From assembly GCA_944381435.1 (NCBI GenBank), contig CALWLD010000014.1, positions 1 through 57,141 of the forward strand: DNA of 57,141 bases. Reading direction: 5' to 3'. Origin of the DNA: an uncultured Clostridia bacterium (GTDB taxonomy: Bacteria > Bacillota > Clostridia > Lachnospirales > CAG-274). Each line of letters opens with the position of its first letter. The stretch's first letter is position 1. The notes under the pieces were generated by a model. That model did no database searches, was not told where the DNA came from, and saw only the letters and a list, made by a program, of their open reading frames with translations. This document shows positions 1 to 9,970 of the stretch, piece by piece. The position numbers and the translations under genes were made by a program.

Positions 1-26
1 ACTATAATAAATTTTTATAAATTTAT

Positions 27-2660
27 CTATATATTTTTAATTAAATTACTAATAGCCTCTTCAAATTCTTTTATTCGTTCAGTTTTATTAAAAAACGGTA
101 ATCCTATAACTTTATAATTATTACCACCATTAAAAACATTATCTATTTTACTTTCATCATTTATGCTTAATAAAAATTTTTCTTTCCAACTGTCATAAGA
201 TAATAACTGGCTTCCTTTAGGTTCTGCATATATTTGATTAATTGTAAAGTTATCAGTATTTTTCTTTTTAATGAATAATAAATAGTCTGGTTCAAATCTT
301 TCTCCATTACCTTCTTCATTAAAATTATATATAGCTAAATCACTTATTCGTTCATTTCGTATAACATAAAATTCTAAGTTTTTTTCTTCTAATTTTGGAG
401 CTATATCTGTTTTAAAATATTTAATAAATGCTTTTTCTTCGCTTGTTCCATAATTATCGTTAAAAACATACCAATCTTCTTTTGATAAATCTAAAGCATA
501 TTCTCTATCTATACAAGTATTTTGAGAATTTCCTTTTCCTGCAGTACCCTCTTTATAAGAAATATATATTTTTTTATCTTTAACAACATCTTTTAACATT
601 CTAGGTTTAAATTCTTTTGTACCTTTAAATTCTTCTTTTATAGATATTATATAATTAGATATTTTATCAAAGGCATCAATACAAGCATTAAAAATATCTT
701 TTCCAGTCAGTTTATACAAATAATTTATTTTTAATTGAATATTACCTAGATACGCATCTGATGTTAAAAATTCTCTCATAGTTTTAACATTAGGATATTT
801 ATTTTTTATAACATCAAATTTAAGAGCACTATATTTTTCAGAAGCACCAAGTAAAATATTGTAATCTATATCTTTGAATTTTAATGTTTTAGGTTCTTCT
901 TTATAATTAACATTTTCATTTTCATCACTAAGACTATAAATATGTCCTTGATTTTCTTTTACTGTATAAGAAAATGTTTTATTTTTAAAATTTTCTTCAA
1001 CACTTACAACATCTTTTCTAGATTTAATTTTTCTTTCATTAGAATATACATAAGTTGTTTTATAAAATTTAGTTTCTTTAAACTCTTCTTTTAAGATATA
1101 ATTTAATTCTATTCTACTTTCTTCTTCTAAACCACTTTCTATAAGAGCTTGTCTTAATTCTTTTATGTATTTAGAATCATCTTGGCTATGAAATAACATA
1201 GTTTCTAATATTCTATAATCATTATCTAAATCAAAATCAAATTTTCTTTTAAATTTATCTTGTTCATCATTTAATTTAAAAGGACAATATCTTGCACCAC
1301 GTCCTATTAATTGTGCTTCTTTTGTTGTATAATCTTTAGAAACTGTATCATATAACCTAACTATATCAAAAAGATTTAATACATCCCAACCTTCATTAAG
1401 CATATCAACAGCAAAAATAACTCTAATTATGTTATTTTTATCTTCAAGAGAATTTACTAATAATTGAACATCTTTTTTATCGTTAGATTTATTATTAATA
1501 ATAATACTTGTTTCTCTTGTAAAAGAATTTTTTATACTATTTAATAATAAATTTAAACTTTCATCTTTACTTTTAAAATAATCTAATACTTTAGTCATAA
1601 ATTTTTTTGTATCTAAAATATTATCTTTTTTATTGTCCTCTTGTATATTTATATTGTAAAACTTATTAATTTCATCAATAGATAAATTTTCTATTTTATC
1701 TATAAATATATTAAAAAAGTCTTTAGATTTATCTACTTTTCTAGATTGAAGTAATATAACAGGTTTTATATCAAGTTTTAAATCTGAAAAAAGAAATTTT
1801 CTATATTCACTTATTATTAATGCCATTAAGGTTCTATCCCATAATTCACTTATAGTTGCAAAATTTTTGAAATCTTTTGTATATCCACTTTCTCTAAATT
1901 TTCTTAAAGGATAATCAAAAATAATTTTATCTTTATATTTTTGCTCTACATTTTTATCTTTTAAATTTGCAGTAGCTGTAAATTCTAACATTATACTATC
2001 TTTATTACTATGTAAAGCCCTTGTAACATAATATTCCCAACTATTTATTTCTTCATTTTTAGCTTTGCTTTCTTTTTTAGTAAGTGTATTTATATGATGA
2101 CTTTCATCTGATATAAATACTATTTTATTATCTTCAAAATCTCTATAAGTTAAGCTGTTTTCTTTAGGTTCAAATAAATCATTATGTAGCTTTTGTGTTG
2201 AAGTAAAACATATTTCTATATCATTTGATAAACAATCTGTTGTAAAATTGTCTACCATTTTAATTTTTATATTACTTCCTAAATAGTTTATATTATTATT
2301 AAATAAATATTTACTTGATGTAGAGTTTATAAAGTTTTCCTTTGTTTTTTCAATTATATTTGTTTGATTAACAAAAAATAAAAATTTATTATATCCTTTT
2401 GTATATAAATATAATATAAGCCCTGCCATTATAACTGTTTTACCACTACCAGTAGCCATATGAAATAATGTATGCACTTGCTTATTTTTCTTTAAATTTT
2501 CATTTTCAAAATATGTAATAAAATATCTAAAAGCTAGTTTTTGATATTCTCTAAGTTCTATTTTATTTGATAATCCATTTTCTATAATTTCTGGTATTTC
2601 TTTCAACATTCCTGCTTTTTCAAGGGATTCTAAATCTTCATACAAATATTTTTCATTCAT
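27..2660 (-). CDS. res: Type III restriction enzyme, Res (helicase/nuclease) subunit
   Basis: This is the ATP-dependent translocase and endonuclease subunit of a type III restriction-modification system (877 aa). Superfamily 2 helicase motifs are visible: a Walker A ATGSGKT at residues 69-75, a DESHH box near 185-189, an NEGWDV segment near 420 and a QLIGRGAR motif near 450. The C-terminus carries a PD-(D/E)xK nuclease signature, with EPD near residues 790-792 and EPKG at 813-816. Length and order fit the family and no break is seen. It begins 3 nt after the methyltransferase gene, the usual mod-res operon order. Because the partner methyltransferase is broken, the intact nuclease would lack its modification and recognition subunit and should be inactive. 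Type III Res needs Mod to bind DNA (established knowledge). Confidence 0.93.
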   Translation of the reverse strand: MNEKYLYEDLESLEKAGMLKEIPEIIENGLSNKIELREYQKLAFRYFITYFENENLKKNKQVHTLFHMATGSGKTVIMAGLILYLYTKGYNKFLFFVNQTNIIEKTKENFINSTSSKYLFNNNINYLGSNIKIKMVDNFTTDCLSNDIEICFTSTQKLHNDLFEPKENSLTYRDFEDNKIVFISDESHHINTLTKKESKAKNEEINSWEYYVTRALHSNKDSIMLEFTATANLKDKNVEQKYKDKIIFDYPLRKFRESGYTKDFKNFATISELWDRTLMALIISEYRKFLFSDLKLDIKPVILLQSRKVDKSKDFFNIFIDKIENLSIDEINKFYNINIQEDNKKDNILDTKKFMTKVLDYFKSKDESLNLLLNSIKNSFTRETSIIINNKSNDKKDVQLLVNSLEDKNNIIRVIFAVDMLNEGWDVLNLFDIVRLYDTVSKDYTTKEAQLIGRGARYCPFKLNDEQDKFKRKFDFDLDNDYRILETMLFHSQDDSKYIKELRQALIESGLEEESRIELNYILKEEFKETKFYKTTYVYSNERKIKSRKDVVSVEENFKNKTFSYTVKENQGHIYSLSDENENVNYKEEPKTLKFKDIDYNILLGASEKYSALKFDVIKNKYPNVKTMREFLTSDAYLGNIQLKINYLYKLTGKDIFNACIDAFDKISNYIISIKEEFKGTKEFKPRMLKDVVKDKKIYISYKEGTAGKGNSQNTCIDREYALDLSKEDWYVFNDNYGTSEEKAFIKYFKTDIAPKLEEKNLEFYVIRNERISDLAIYNFNEEGNGERFEPDYLLFIKKKNTDNFTINQIYAEPKGSQLLSYDSWKEKFLLSINDESKIDNVFNGGNNYKVIGLPFFNKTERIKEFEEAISNLIKNI

Positions 2661-2663
2661 ATA

Positions 2664-4648
2664 TTACACCCCTTTATAAAAAGAATTAGTAAATTTTCTT
2701 TCACTTTCAGTAATTTTGTAATCTTCATCATCTATATCACTAAAGTTTACATATAATTTATTTTTATCTATTAAAGTAATAAGAGCTTTTTTCTTTTCAT
2801 CTAAAGAATTTCCTTCAAATTCTTTGCTTGCTTTTTTTAAATCTTCTTTTCTTATATATGGTACTATCCTATCATCGTTAAAAATTTGTTCTTTTATCTT
2901 ACCTATGTTTTCTTCTGTCGCACTTTTAACAAGTTCAATAAGAGGATAAGCATTTTCTTTTAATTCGCAATATACAAAAGAACCTCCCCCTTGCCAATTC
3001 AATTCTTTAGAAATTCCAGTAATATCTCCATTAATTACATTTTTTAATCGTGAAACTATCAAATCTTCAATATAATCCATTTGTTCTATAATAATATATT
3101 TACGACCCATTTTATGAGCCACAGCAGAAGTTGTTCCTGTTCCAGCAAAAAAATCACATATTATATCATTTTTATTAGTAAAATATTCTAATAAAAACTT
3201 TAATAATAGTTCAGGTTTTTTACCACCTTCAATATCAACACCACCTTCACTTCGACAATTTCCAAATTCTCTTTCATAACTTAAAAAATTATATATTAAG
3301 TTAGGTATGGGTATTTCTTTAAAATGTTCTCCATTAATTACAGAATTCTTTATAGATAAAGGTATACCACTATAAAATTTACCTCTAATTGCTTTATCTT
3401 TTTGAGGACCTGTAATATATCTATATCCTAATCCATCTTCTCCCATATTATATACTTTATATAAAGTTTTTAAACCATCAATTTTTTTCCTATCAATTAA
3501 ATATTTATTTAAAAATTCTGCTGCTGTTCCACCTTGCCTTATTAAACTACCTGTTGCCCAAGTTTCTTTAAGCATATCATAATTTGAGTTAACTTTTTTT
3601 ATAGTATAGTTTCCTTCTTTAAATATATCTACTCTTTTTCCACCAATATATTCTGTTTCAAATTCTCCAATTTCTTCTACTTGCCAACAAAATTTTTCAA
3701 TAGAATAAAGTTCTTTAATTTTATTAGTAGAAAATCTTGAATGATTTTTAGAATAAATATGTATAGTTTCAATAACTTTATGTAAATCACTATCTTCAGC
3801 TAATGTTTTATTATCAAATCTAACTTGAATAAAAAAAGACGTTTCAAATTGTGCAGTACCAAATATTTCATCACAAAGAACTTTTAAGTATGCTTGTTCT
3901 TTATCATCTGTTTGTACAATTAACACTCCATCTTCTGTAAGTAATTTTTTTGCTATTTCTAATCTATTTTTCATAAAAATAAGCCAAGTAGAATGATTAA
4001 ATTTATCATTATATCTAAAACTATTTTTTTTACCTGTATTATAAGGTGGGTCTTAACCTTGCCTTCATATCTTTCCAATATTGATGAAAGAGCAATTAAA
4101 TTATTACCTTTAATTATAAGATTATCATCTTCATTAAATATTATATCTTCTTCTATACCATCTTTTATATATCTTTTAGCATTAGTAAATACTTTAGGGG
4201 CTAACATTCTTGTTATTTCATCACTTGCTATTAATTCATTAAATACTACTTCTTTACACTCATCACTTTTTTGGTCTTCTTTTGTCTGTCTACCTGCTAA
4301 AAAACAATCTTTATAAGGAAAATCAAGCACTACATCATTACTTTTAGAAATAAATTTATTATTATGTGTTAAGCCTATTTTATTACAATACCTAGTATAA
4401 CTATCTGGTAAAAAATTTTTTAAATCAATAAATTTAATAAACTCATCTTTATTAAAAACTAAAACATCTTTTACTTTAATAAAAAATTTTGATTTTAATT
4501 TTTCATTATTTAATAACAACTCTATCAATTTTGAGTCTAATTTTTCTGCATCTTCCTTAACTCTAACATTTAAAAGAGTATTATCTGTTGATTTATAGTT
4601 ATCATTTGTCATCAATAAATTTTCTAATATTTTATATGTATTTTCCAT
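2664..4648 (-). pseudogene. mod: Type III DNA-adenine methyltransferase Mod, frameshifted before DPPY
   Basis: The two halves of one Mod gene lie in different frames. The upstream half (3971-4648, 225 codons) holds the N-terminal region up to LERYEGKVK. The downstream half is open from the catalytic motif IV DPPYNTG (codon GAC at 4050-4052) through motif I DFFAGTG (about residues 274-280 of the 436-aa piece) to the stop at 2664. At the junction the usual LIYI stretch before DPPY is missing, and the downstream frame has an in-frame TAA at 4053-4055. A deletion of about 13 nt explains this. An ATG at 3974 could start the downstream piece, but it would lack DPPY and so be inactive. The gene is therefore either a pseudogene or a switched-off allele. 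The break is not in the nearby A8 tract, which argues against simple homopolymer phase variation. Confidence 0.88.
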
Positions 4649-4733
4649 CTTAATAAATTCTCCTAAATTTTCTAAAATTTATTTTATATAATTTTAACAT
4701 TTATATTTATACATTTCAATATAATAAATTTAT

Positions 4734-5722
4734 TTAAAATATGTATTTTTTTATTTGAATAGCTAAATTATTTAAATTTTCATATATTTCAGTTTTAATA
4801 TCTACATAACTTTTATTAAATGCTTTATATGTTAATCCTTTTAACAAATCATCTTCAATTATTTCATCTTCTTTTAAGTACTGTCCCAGTCCATAGTGTG
4901 CTAAACAATTTCTAAACTCTCTGTTTTTTAATGAATTATTTATATAAAACTTCGTACTATTATATCTATTTATTTCCTCAATAAAATCACATAAATAATA
5001 ATACTGTAAATACGCAAACTTTAATTTTTGAGGTATCTCTTCAATAAAACATTTTTCAACAAATATTATAGGATAATTTATACTGCATAATATATTAAAT
5101 AAAACAAAACATAAATTATTTTTTGTAGTTAAAGGGCATTTATTATAAAAATTATAATCTTTATCACTTATAAAAATAGATTTATTATATTCATAGATAG
5201 GTAGTTGTGTTGCTCTTGAATAAGAGATTAAACGCCCGCAAATTTCACTAACTGATCCAATAAATATCCCCTGTTTTTTATATAAATCTAAATCTGGAAT
5301 ATACGCATTGTAAAGAACTGTATTACCTATAATCTCACCCTTATACACTTGAATTCCAATATTTTTATATCCAATAATTTTTTCAATACCACTTCTAATA
5401 TCATAAAAATATTTATCGTGTATTTTTAATATTGATAATAATAATTGTTCATATTCTTTATAGTGTTTTTCAAGTAATTTATGGCTATTTCTTATTTTGT
5501 TATAATATTCTTTCTCTATGCTATTAAACTTTGGAGCATTAATATTTTCTGTTTTTTATACCATTGCTCTGCTCCATCTGTAAAAATACCTATATATGGT
5601 AAAGTCATAAGCCAAATATTTGTATTAAATTTTTTATTATTTTTCCATATATCAAGTAATGAATAAAAATACCTAGCATCTGATAAAATTAAATCGTGTG
5701 CATTTTTTTGAATTGTATTCAA
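4734..5722 (-). pseudogene. Putative HEPN-motif protein, frameshifted in an A6 tract
   Basis: The upstream part (TTG start at 5722 behind a GGAG site) encodes 68 residues ending at 5516. A second frame is open from about 5557 to the stop at 4734. Adding one A to the A6 run at 5552-5557 joins them into a single protein of about 329 aa. Near the C-terminus is RNCLAH (residues 146-151 of the downstream piece), which fits the R-x4-H signature of HEPN domains, a fold common in RNase toxins and phage-defence proteins. The rest is Tyr/Ile/Lys-rich and I do not recognise a named family. It sits next to a type III restriction system and a TIR remnant, which fits a defence role (inference). It could be a phase-variable gene in its off state, a decayed gene or a sequencing error. 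Confidence 0.6.
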
Positions 5723-5838
5723 TTTATATATTTCTCCTTTAAATTTAATTATAAATACATACTCTTTATTATAAAAGTTTTATTAATAACAGTATAATTT
5801 TAATACTTGTATAAATATATAAAATCAATATTTTAAAT

Positions 5839-6507
5839 TTAATTATTATGTGAATAATAATCTATAATAGGAACTTTTTTATATATTAAATAATTACCTA
5901 TGCCAAGCTCTATATCTTCTTTTTTATATTTTTTAATTATATCCTTATTTAATGGAAATATATAAACAAATGACTTGTCCCATTCTTGATTAATGTATTT
6001 AATTAACTTTCCAGATGATACATTATATTTAAAATTTATATCAAAACTTTTTGCAACTACACCTAAATGTCCTTTGTTTGTAAACTTTAACCATATAATA
6101 TCTCTTGCATCTTCTAATTTAAATTTCTCCTTTATATCATCATATTTTTTATCCCATTTTATATATTTTTTTAAAGTTTTATCATATACATTTTCTTCCC
6201 ATTCAAGATTTTTTGCAATAATTCCATTATCCAAAATCATTTGTTTTGTATTGTCCAATTCTATAAAATCACATTTAATATTTCTGGTAATATATCCATT
6301 ATCAGCTCTTATCATTTCCAAAAACTCATTAACATAAGAAAAAACTTTTGAAAAAGGCATAGTAGATTGTTTAGCCTGTTCGATAGCCTTATCCTTTCTC
6401 AAAGTGTCGATATGGTAATCTACACCTCTAAATCTTCTTTCTTCATTTTTATTTATATAAAATGCCATTTCATCTTCCTTAAAAAATTCTTCTAATTTTA
6501 TATTCAT
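5839..6507 (-). CDS. Hypothetical protein in defence cluster
   Basis: A 222-aa soluble, charged protein with no signal peptide or membrane segment. ATG start at 6507 follows a GAGGTG-like site. The N-terminal half is Lys/Glu-rich. The C-terminal third has a glycine-containing segment (FTNKGHLGVVAKSF, about residues 142-155) and ends in a hydrophobic stretch with PIIDYYSHN. I do not recognise the family. Codon use matches the neighbours. It lies between the HEPN-motif gene and the TIR remnant on the same strand, so it may be part of the same defence or mobile cluster, but nothing in the sequence shows its function. Confidence 0.6.
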   Translation of the reverse strand: MNIKLEEFFKEDEMAFYINKNEERRFRGVDYHIDTLRKDKAIEQAKQSTMPFSKVFSYVNEFLEMIRADNGYITRNIKCDFIELDNTKQMILDNGIIAKNLEWEENVYDKTLKKYIKWDKKYDDIKEKFKLEDARDIIWLKFTNKGHLGVVAKSFDINFKYNVSSGKLIKYINQEWDKSFVYIFPLNKDIIKKYKKEDIELGIGNYLIYKKVPIIDYYSHNN

Positions 6508-6554
6508 TTTATCACCTCATAAAAATTTTTATTTAATATCTCTTAAAAATTCAT

Positions 6555-6824
6555 TTATAATTGTATTAGATCTGTAAAACAATTGTTATTATCTAAGTTT
6601 ATACCTATCTTTTTTGTATTAATAGGAGACTGATTATATTTTATATCTTCAAAATTAAAACCTGGTAAATAAATATTTATATATTCTATGCCAGTAATCC
6701 AAATTCCACCCATTTCACTTAAATAAGCTATACTTTTAAAATAATTATCTGATAATAAAATTATTATCAAAGTATTCTTATTATTTATATTATTTGTATT
6801 ATTTCTTAAATACTCATATATATT
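6555..6824 (-). pseudogene. TIR-domain protein remnant
   Basis: The open frame, preceded directly by a TAA at 6825-6827, has no good start codon; a TTG at 6770 is possible. It reads IYEYLR, then LIIILLSDNYFKS, LSEMGGIW and YLPGFNFEDI. This is the typical order of the middle and C-terminal half of bacterial TIR domains (the family pattern has SxNYxxSxxCLxEMGAAW followed by ILLPGxxFxxI). The N-terminal strand-loop region of a TIR domain, usually FISHxSxD, is absent upstream, and the conserved Cys before xxEMG is Tyr. I infer a truncated, inactive TIR protein. TIR domains in bacteria act as NAD-degrading or signalling effectors in antiphage systems, which fits the neighbouring restriction genes. 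Confidence 0.5.
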
Positions 6825-6895
6825 TTAACCTAAAGGTATTTTATTAAGTTGGTGAGAGGTATATATTAGATTTTTATCTTCTACACCTAGTCATA

Positions 6896-7153
6896 TTATA
6901 TATTTTTAATATTGTTATCCTTCTTGTTTGTATTCATTTTATTAATTTCAAAATTTTTCAATTTTAATTTACCAATTAAAATTTTGCAATCATTTTTCAC
7001 AGAATTTTTGCTTAACATTAAATCTTTTCCCATTTCTGGATATATCCCTAATATTTCAATAAACAAATTGATTAAATCTACTTCATTTTCATTTTTTAAT
7101 TGTTTTTCTAATTCAATTATATAATTTTCTATAAAATCTATTTCATCACTCAT
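6896..7153 (-). CDS. Small hypothetical acidic protein
   Basis: An 85-aa protein, rich in Glu, Lys, Asn and Ile and predicted mostly helical. ATG at 7153 follows a GGAG site 11 nt upstream. No known domain is recognised. It ends about 70 nt before the TIR remnant and could be a small partner, an antitoxin-like protein or a truncated gene. The last 15 residues are Lys/Asn-rich and may be non-native read-through. Function is unknown. Confidence 0.45.
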   Translation of the reverse strand: MSDEIDFIENYIIELEKQLKNENEVDLINLFIEILGIYPEMGKDLMLSKNSVKNDCKILIGKLKLKNFEINKMNTNKKDNNIKNI

Positions 7154-7367
7154 TAAAATATCAACTCCTATACTACTTTTAATATTTTATTAAATATAGT
7201 ATTATTATACACTATACAACAATTATTTTCTATAAAAACTGTAAATTCCTAGAATTATTAATTCTTATTATATATTTTTATATTTAAATGATCTTTAAAT
7301 ATTCAAGTATTAAATAAATAAACTATATTTATAATTTACTAATTTTCCTATTACTTCTTTTTCAGTC

Positions 7368-8060
7368 TTATATATTGTTAAATTGTAAGTTATAGGGAGT
7401 ATAAAAATGAACTGGGGTGTAGTCCATATTTCCATAATTTAGCACACAATTAATATTTTTGATTTTTTTTAGCACATCATTTTTAAAATTTTTATATTTA
7501 AAGGTTGTAAAAATTTTTATAAGCTCTATAATGGTTAATTTTTTGACAATATTTATAGGTGTACTTTTCCTATGGTGTACCTTATGTTTTTCTGCTCTTT
7601 TATCTTTTTTATTAATTTCTGTTCTTATTTTATTTTTTAATAATGTATCTTTGCTTTCTAATATCATATCTTGATTTTCTAGTACATTATTTTCTGTAGT
7701 TTCTTCTTTTTGTTCTTCAAATATTTCTAAAATCTCTTTTTCTTCTGTAGCTTTTTCTATTTTTTCTACATTTTTAATGTTTTCGAGATTTTCTACATTG
7801 ATAATATATAGATTAGATGTTTGTTTGCCTGTTGTATCTAAAAATCTTTCTATTTTTTCAATAAAACCTGTTTCTACAAGGCTATTTAAAGCCCTTTTTG
7901 TTGTAGAAACAGATATGTTTAAATCTTTAGATATAGTTTTTATGCTAGGAAAACATACTAAATCTTTGTTTGATCTATCTAATAAATATAATATTACACT
8001 TAAAGCTCTACTTTTTAAATTGCATTTATATAACATATTTTTTATATCACATTTTTGCAT
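7368..8060 (-). CDS. Helix-turn-helix protein, mobile-element replication/regulatory type
   Basis: A 230-aa protein whose N-terminal 90 residues form a winged-helix region. It includes a helix-turn-helix-like segment (SIKTISKDLNISVSTTKRAL, about residues 39-58) followed by LVETGFIEKIER, a typical wing. Such proteins are common next to transfer genes in Tn916/Tn1549-type elements, where they are annotated as helix-turn-helix or replication-initiator-like proteins. The middle is a Glu-rich linker, and the C-terminal part is basic and poorly conserved-looking, so its end may be altered. ATG at 8060 has an upstream GGAG site. It is probably co-transcribed with the upstream peptidase gene. Confidence 0.65.
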   Translation of the reverse strand: MQKCDIKNMLYKCNLKSRALSVILYLLDRSNKDLVCFPSIKTISKDLNISVSTTKRALNSLVETGFIEKIERFLDTTGKQTSNLYIINVENLENIKNVEKIEKATEEKEILEIFEEQKEETTENNVLENQDMILESKDTLLKNKIRTEINKKDKRAEKHKVHHRKSTPINIVKKLTIIELIKIFTTFKYKNFKNDVLKKIKNINCVLNYGNMDYTPVHFYTPYNLQFNNI

Positions 8061-8096
8061 AATAATCTCTCCTTTTATTAATCTTTTAATTTTACT

Positions 8097-8903
8097 TTAA
8101 TTCCATATACTCCAGAAAGCACCACCTGCTCCTGCACCTTTTCTAGCTTCATTCATTATTAACTCTATATCAAATGATTGTTTACTCCTTTTGTAACTTG
8201 CTGGGTCTGCTACAAGTATTTTACCATCACTTGTTATTCCTCTTAATACGATAAAGTGTCCACTATTTGTAAATGTCCCTTTACTCATTAAAGCTACTAC
8301 TAATTTACCATTATTAAGGGCATCTACAACCTTCTCCTTATCATTTTCTAACCCCTCTACATTTAAACCAAAAGCCTTTGCACAGTTTGGTATTAAGCTA
8401 TGATAAGAACCACTCCCTTTAGCATAATATCCATTTTCAACGCTCCAGTTACACATATAAATAGGGTCATAAATTTGTCCTGTTAAACTAGATACTACAA
8501 TAGCCATTGAAGTCGGGCCACATCCGTGCGTCCCGACTTTATCTGTACCATATAATTGATTTTTGTATTTCTCATCTAACTGATTAAAATATACAACACT
8601 TATTTCATTATCTGTAAAGGTTATATCTCCATATTCTTGTCCCTCTGCGTCTATATAATCTTTATCATAAATACCTATACTTTGGTTGTATCCATAATCT
8701 TTTTGAAATTGCTCTATTGCTAATATTTCATCTCCAAAAATAAATTCTTTAAACATATCCAAAGGATTTGTTATTAAGTATAAAAAAAAGGCTATTAACA
8801 TTAATATCCCTGTAACAATAGATACTATAAATATTAAAGCCTTTTTCCTTTTTTCTTCACTTATTGTTAATTGAATTAATATTTTTATTGCTAATTCTTT
8901 CAA
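8097..8903 (-). CDS. Membrane-anchored C39-family cysteine peptidase of conjugative element
   Basis: A 268-aa protein with one membrane segment at about residues 23-45, followed by an extracytoplasmic region. The C-terminal half is a C39-like (papain-fold) peptidase: HGCGPTS with the nucleophile Cys at about 128, GHFIVLRG with His at about 216, and ADPAS with Asp at about 233. In Gram-positive conjugative elements a cell-wall or peptide hydrolase with this arrangement is normally encoded with the VirB4/VirB6 machinery. It is thought to help open or process the envelope for transfer (family knowledge). All three catalytic residues are present, so unlike many genes in this element it looks intact. 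Start ATG at 8903 behind an AGGGGG-like site. Confidence 0.8.
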   Translation of the reverse strand: MKELAIKILIQLTISEEKRKKALIFIVSIVTGILMLIAFFLYLITNPLDMFKEFIFGDEILAIEQFQKDYGYNQSIGIYDKDYIDAEGQEYGDITFTDNEISVVYFNQLDEKYKNQLYGTDKVGTHGCGPTSMAIVVSSLTGQIYDPIYMCNWSVENGYYAKGSGSYHSLIPNCAKAFGLNVEGLENDKEKVVDALNNGKLVVALMSKGTFTNSGHFIVLRGITSDGKILVADPASYKRSKQSFDIELIMNEARKGAGAGGAFWSIWN

Positions 8904-8933
8904 TAATTAATTCCCCCTTTTTAATATTATAAC

Positions 8934-9464
8934 TTAATAAAAATTAATAGTTTTTAATGTTTCTATGTCTAATAAAATTAAAGGTTTATTTTTTTGTAAA
9001 GCTATATCTAATAATTCATTTAATTTATAAATATTTTTTAAATTGCAAACAGCAAAAATAGTATTAGAATTACTTATTATTTCATTATTTACTTCTTTAA
9101 AGCAATCTTGTTTATATTCTTCTTCTAAATATGCGTTTATATTACACTTTTTAAGTAGATTTTTATATCTTTTCTGGTATTTAACAGTCCAGCTGTTTTC
9201 TCTATTTTTGAATGGTAATATACTGTATAAATATATTTCTTTAGGAAAATACTTTAACAAATTTGATATAATTTCTCCACACCATAAACTTGTGCCTAGT
9301 TCACAATTTGTTATAAATGCTCTCGTTTCATAATTAAAATAAATTTCAAGCATTATATCTATTAATTTTGATATTAGTTTTTTATGTCTATCTTCTCCAT
9401 ATTCATCTTGTAATAAATCATCTAATTCAATTCCTAAAATACCATATATTTTAAAATCTCTCAT
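8934..9464 (-). CDS. YpsA/DUF1273-like SLOG-fold protein
   Basis: A 176-aa protein resembling the YpsA (DUF1273) branch of the SLOG superfamily, Rossmann-like proteins that bind nucleotide-derived ligands. Matching features are GIEL near the N-terminus, FITNCELGTSLWCGEI (about residues 56-71), a LYSILPF block followed by ENSWTVKYQKRY, and a final strand with IFAVCNL. The usual N-terminal TGHR motif is replaced by IYGILG, so ligand binding may differ. It lies 30 nt upstream of the C39 peptidase gene and may be cotranscribed. Its role in the element is unknown. Many SLOG proteins are found in mobile elements and defence loci. Confidence 0.6.
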   Translation of the reverse strand: MRDFKIYGILGIELDDLLQDEYGEDRHKKLISKLIDIMLEIYFNYETRAFITNCELGTSLWCGEIISNLLKYFPKEIYLYSILPFKNRENSWTVKYQKRYKNLLKKCNINAYLEEEYKQDCFKEVNNEIISNSNTIFAVCNLKNIYKLNELLDIALQKNKPLILLDIETLKTINFY

Positions 9465-9617
9465 TGTATAATTCCTTCTTTCAAAACAAATAATAAAAGT
9501 TTAATTATAATCTATTATATATTATTTTCCTTTTAAATGCAAATATTTTCATTTTAGTTGTATGTAATTTATATTTGTTTTATAATACCATTTTATATAT
9601 TAATGGAGGTGGTATTT

Positions 9618-9953
9618 TTGTATAAAAATTATATTAAAAACTTTTCTAAAAATTTAAAGACAAGAAGAAAACAACTCGGCTTTACTCAAGAAAAGCTATG
9701 TGAAAAATTAGATATTTCTTATAGTCATTATGTAAAACTTGAAAATGGAATAAATGCTCCATCTTTTGAAACTCTAATAAATATATCAAATGTATTAAAT
9801 ATGTCTATTGATAGTCTTATATTTAAGTCTGTTGATAATAATGATATTAAACTAGATAACTTATTTAGTAAAGTTTCTGACTATGACGAAGAAAAGCTAA
9901 AAATAATTAAAGAATTTATAAACTTTCTACTTGAAACAAAAGATAAAAGTTAG
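9618..9953 (+). CDS. XRE-family transcriptional regulator
   Basis: A small regulator with an N-terminal HTH_3 domain: KLGFTQEKLCEKLDISYSHYVKLE-type spacing, with a second helix SYSHYVKLENG. I place the start at the TTG at 9618, 8 nt after a GGAGGT at 9605-9610; an ATG at 9603 in the same frame overlaps that site and is less likely. It is divergent from the SLOG gene and convergent with the VirB4 gene, and it is the only plus-strand gene in this part of the element. It is probably the element's own regulator, possibly autoregulated from the 9465-9600 intergenic region. Confidence 0.8.
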   Translation: MYKNYIKNFSKNLKTRRKQLGFTQEKLCEKLDISYSHYVKLENGINAPSFETLINISNVLNMSIDSLIFKSVDNNDIKLDNLFSKVSDYDEEKLKIIKEFINFLLETKDKS

Positions 9954-9970
9954 TTTATAAATCTTAACTT

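Noticed and set aside
3971..4648. A separate 225-aa gene upstream of the methyltransferase
   Set aside because: Its end is out-of-frame translation past the deletion; the first 200 residues are the Mod N-terminus and the DPPY frame continues in the next reading frame.
4734..5348. An independent 204-aa protein starting at GTG 5348
   Set aside because: The frame stays open for about 70 codons upstream and joins the 68-aa piece after adding one A, so it is one broken gene.
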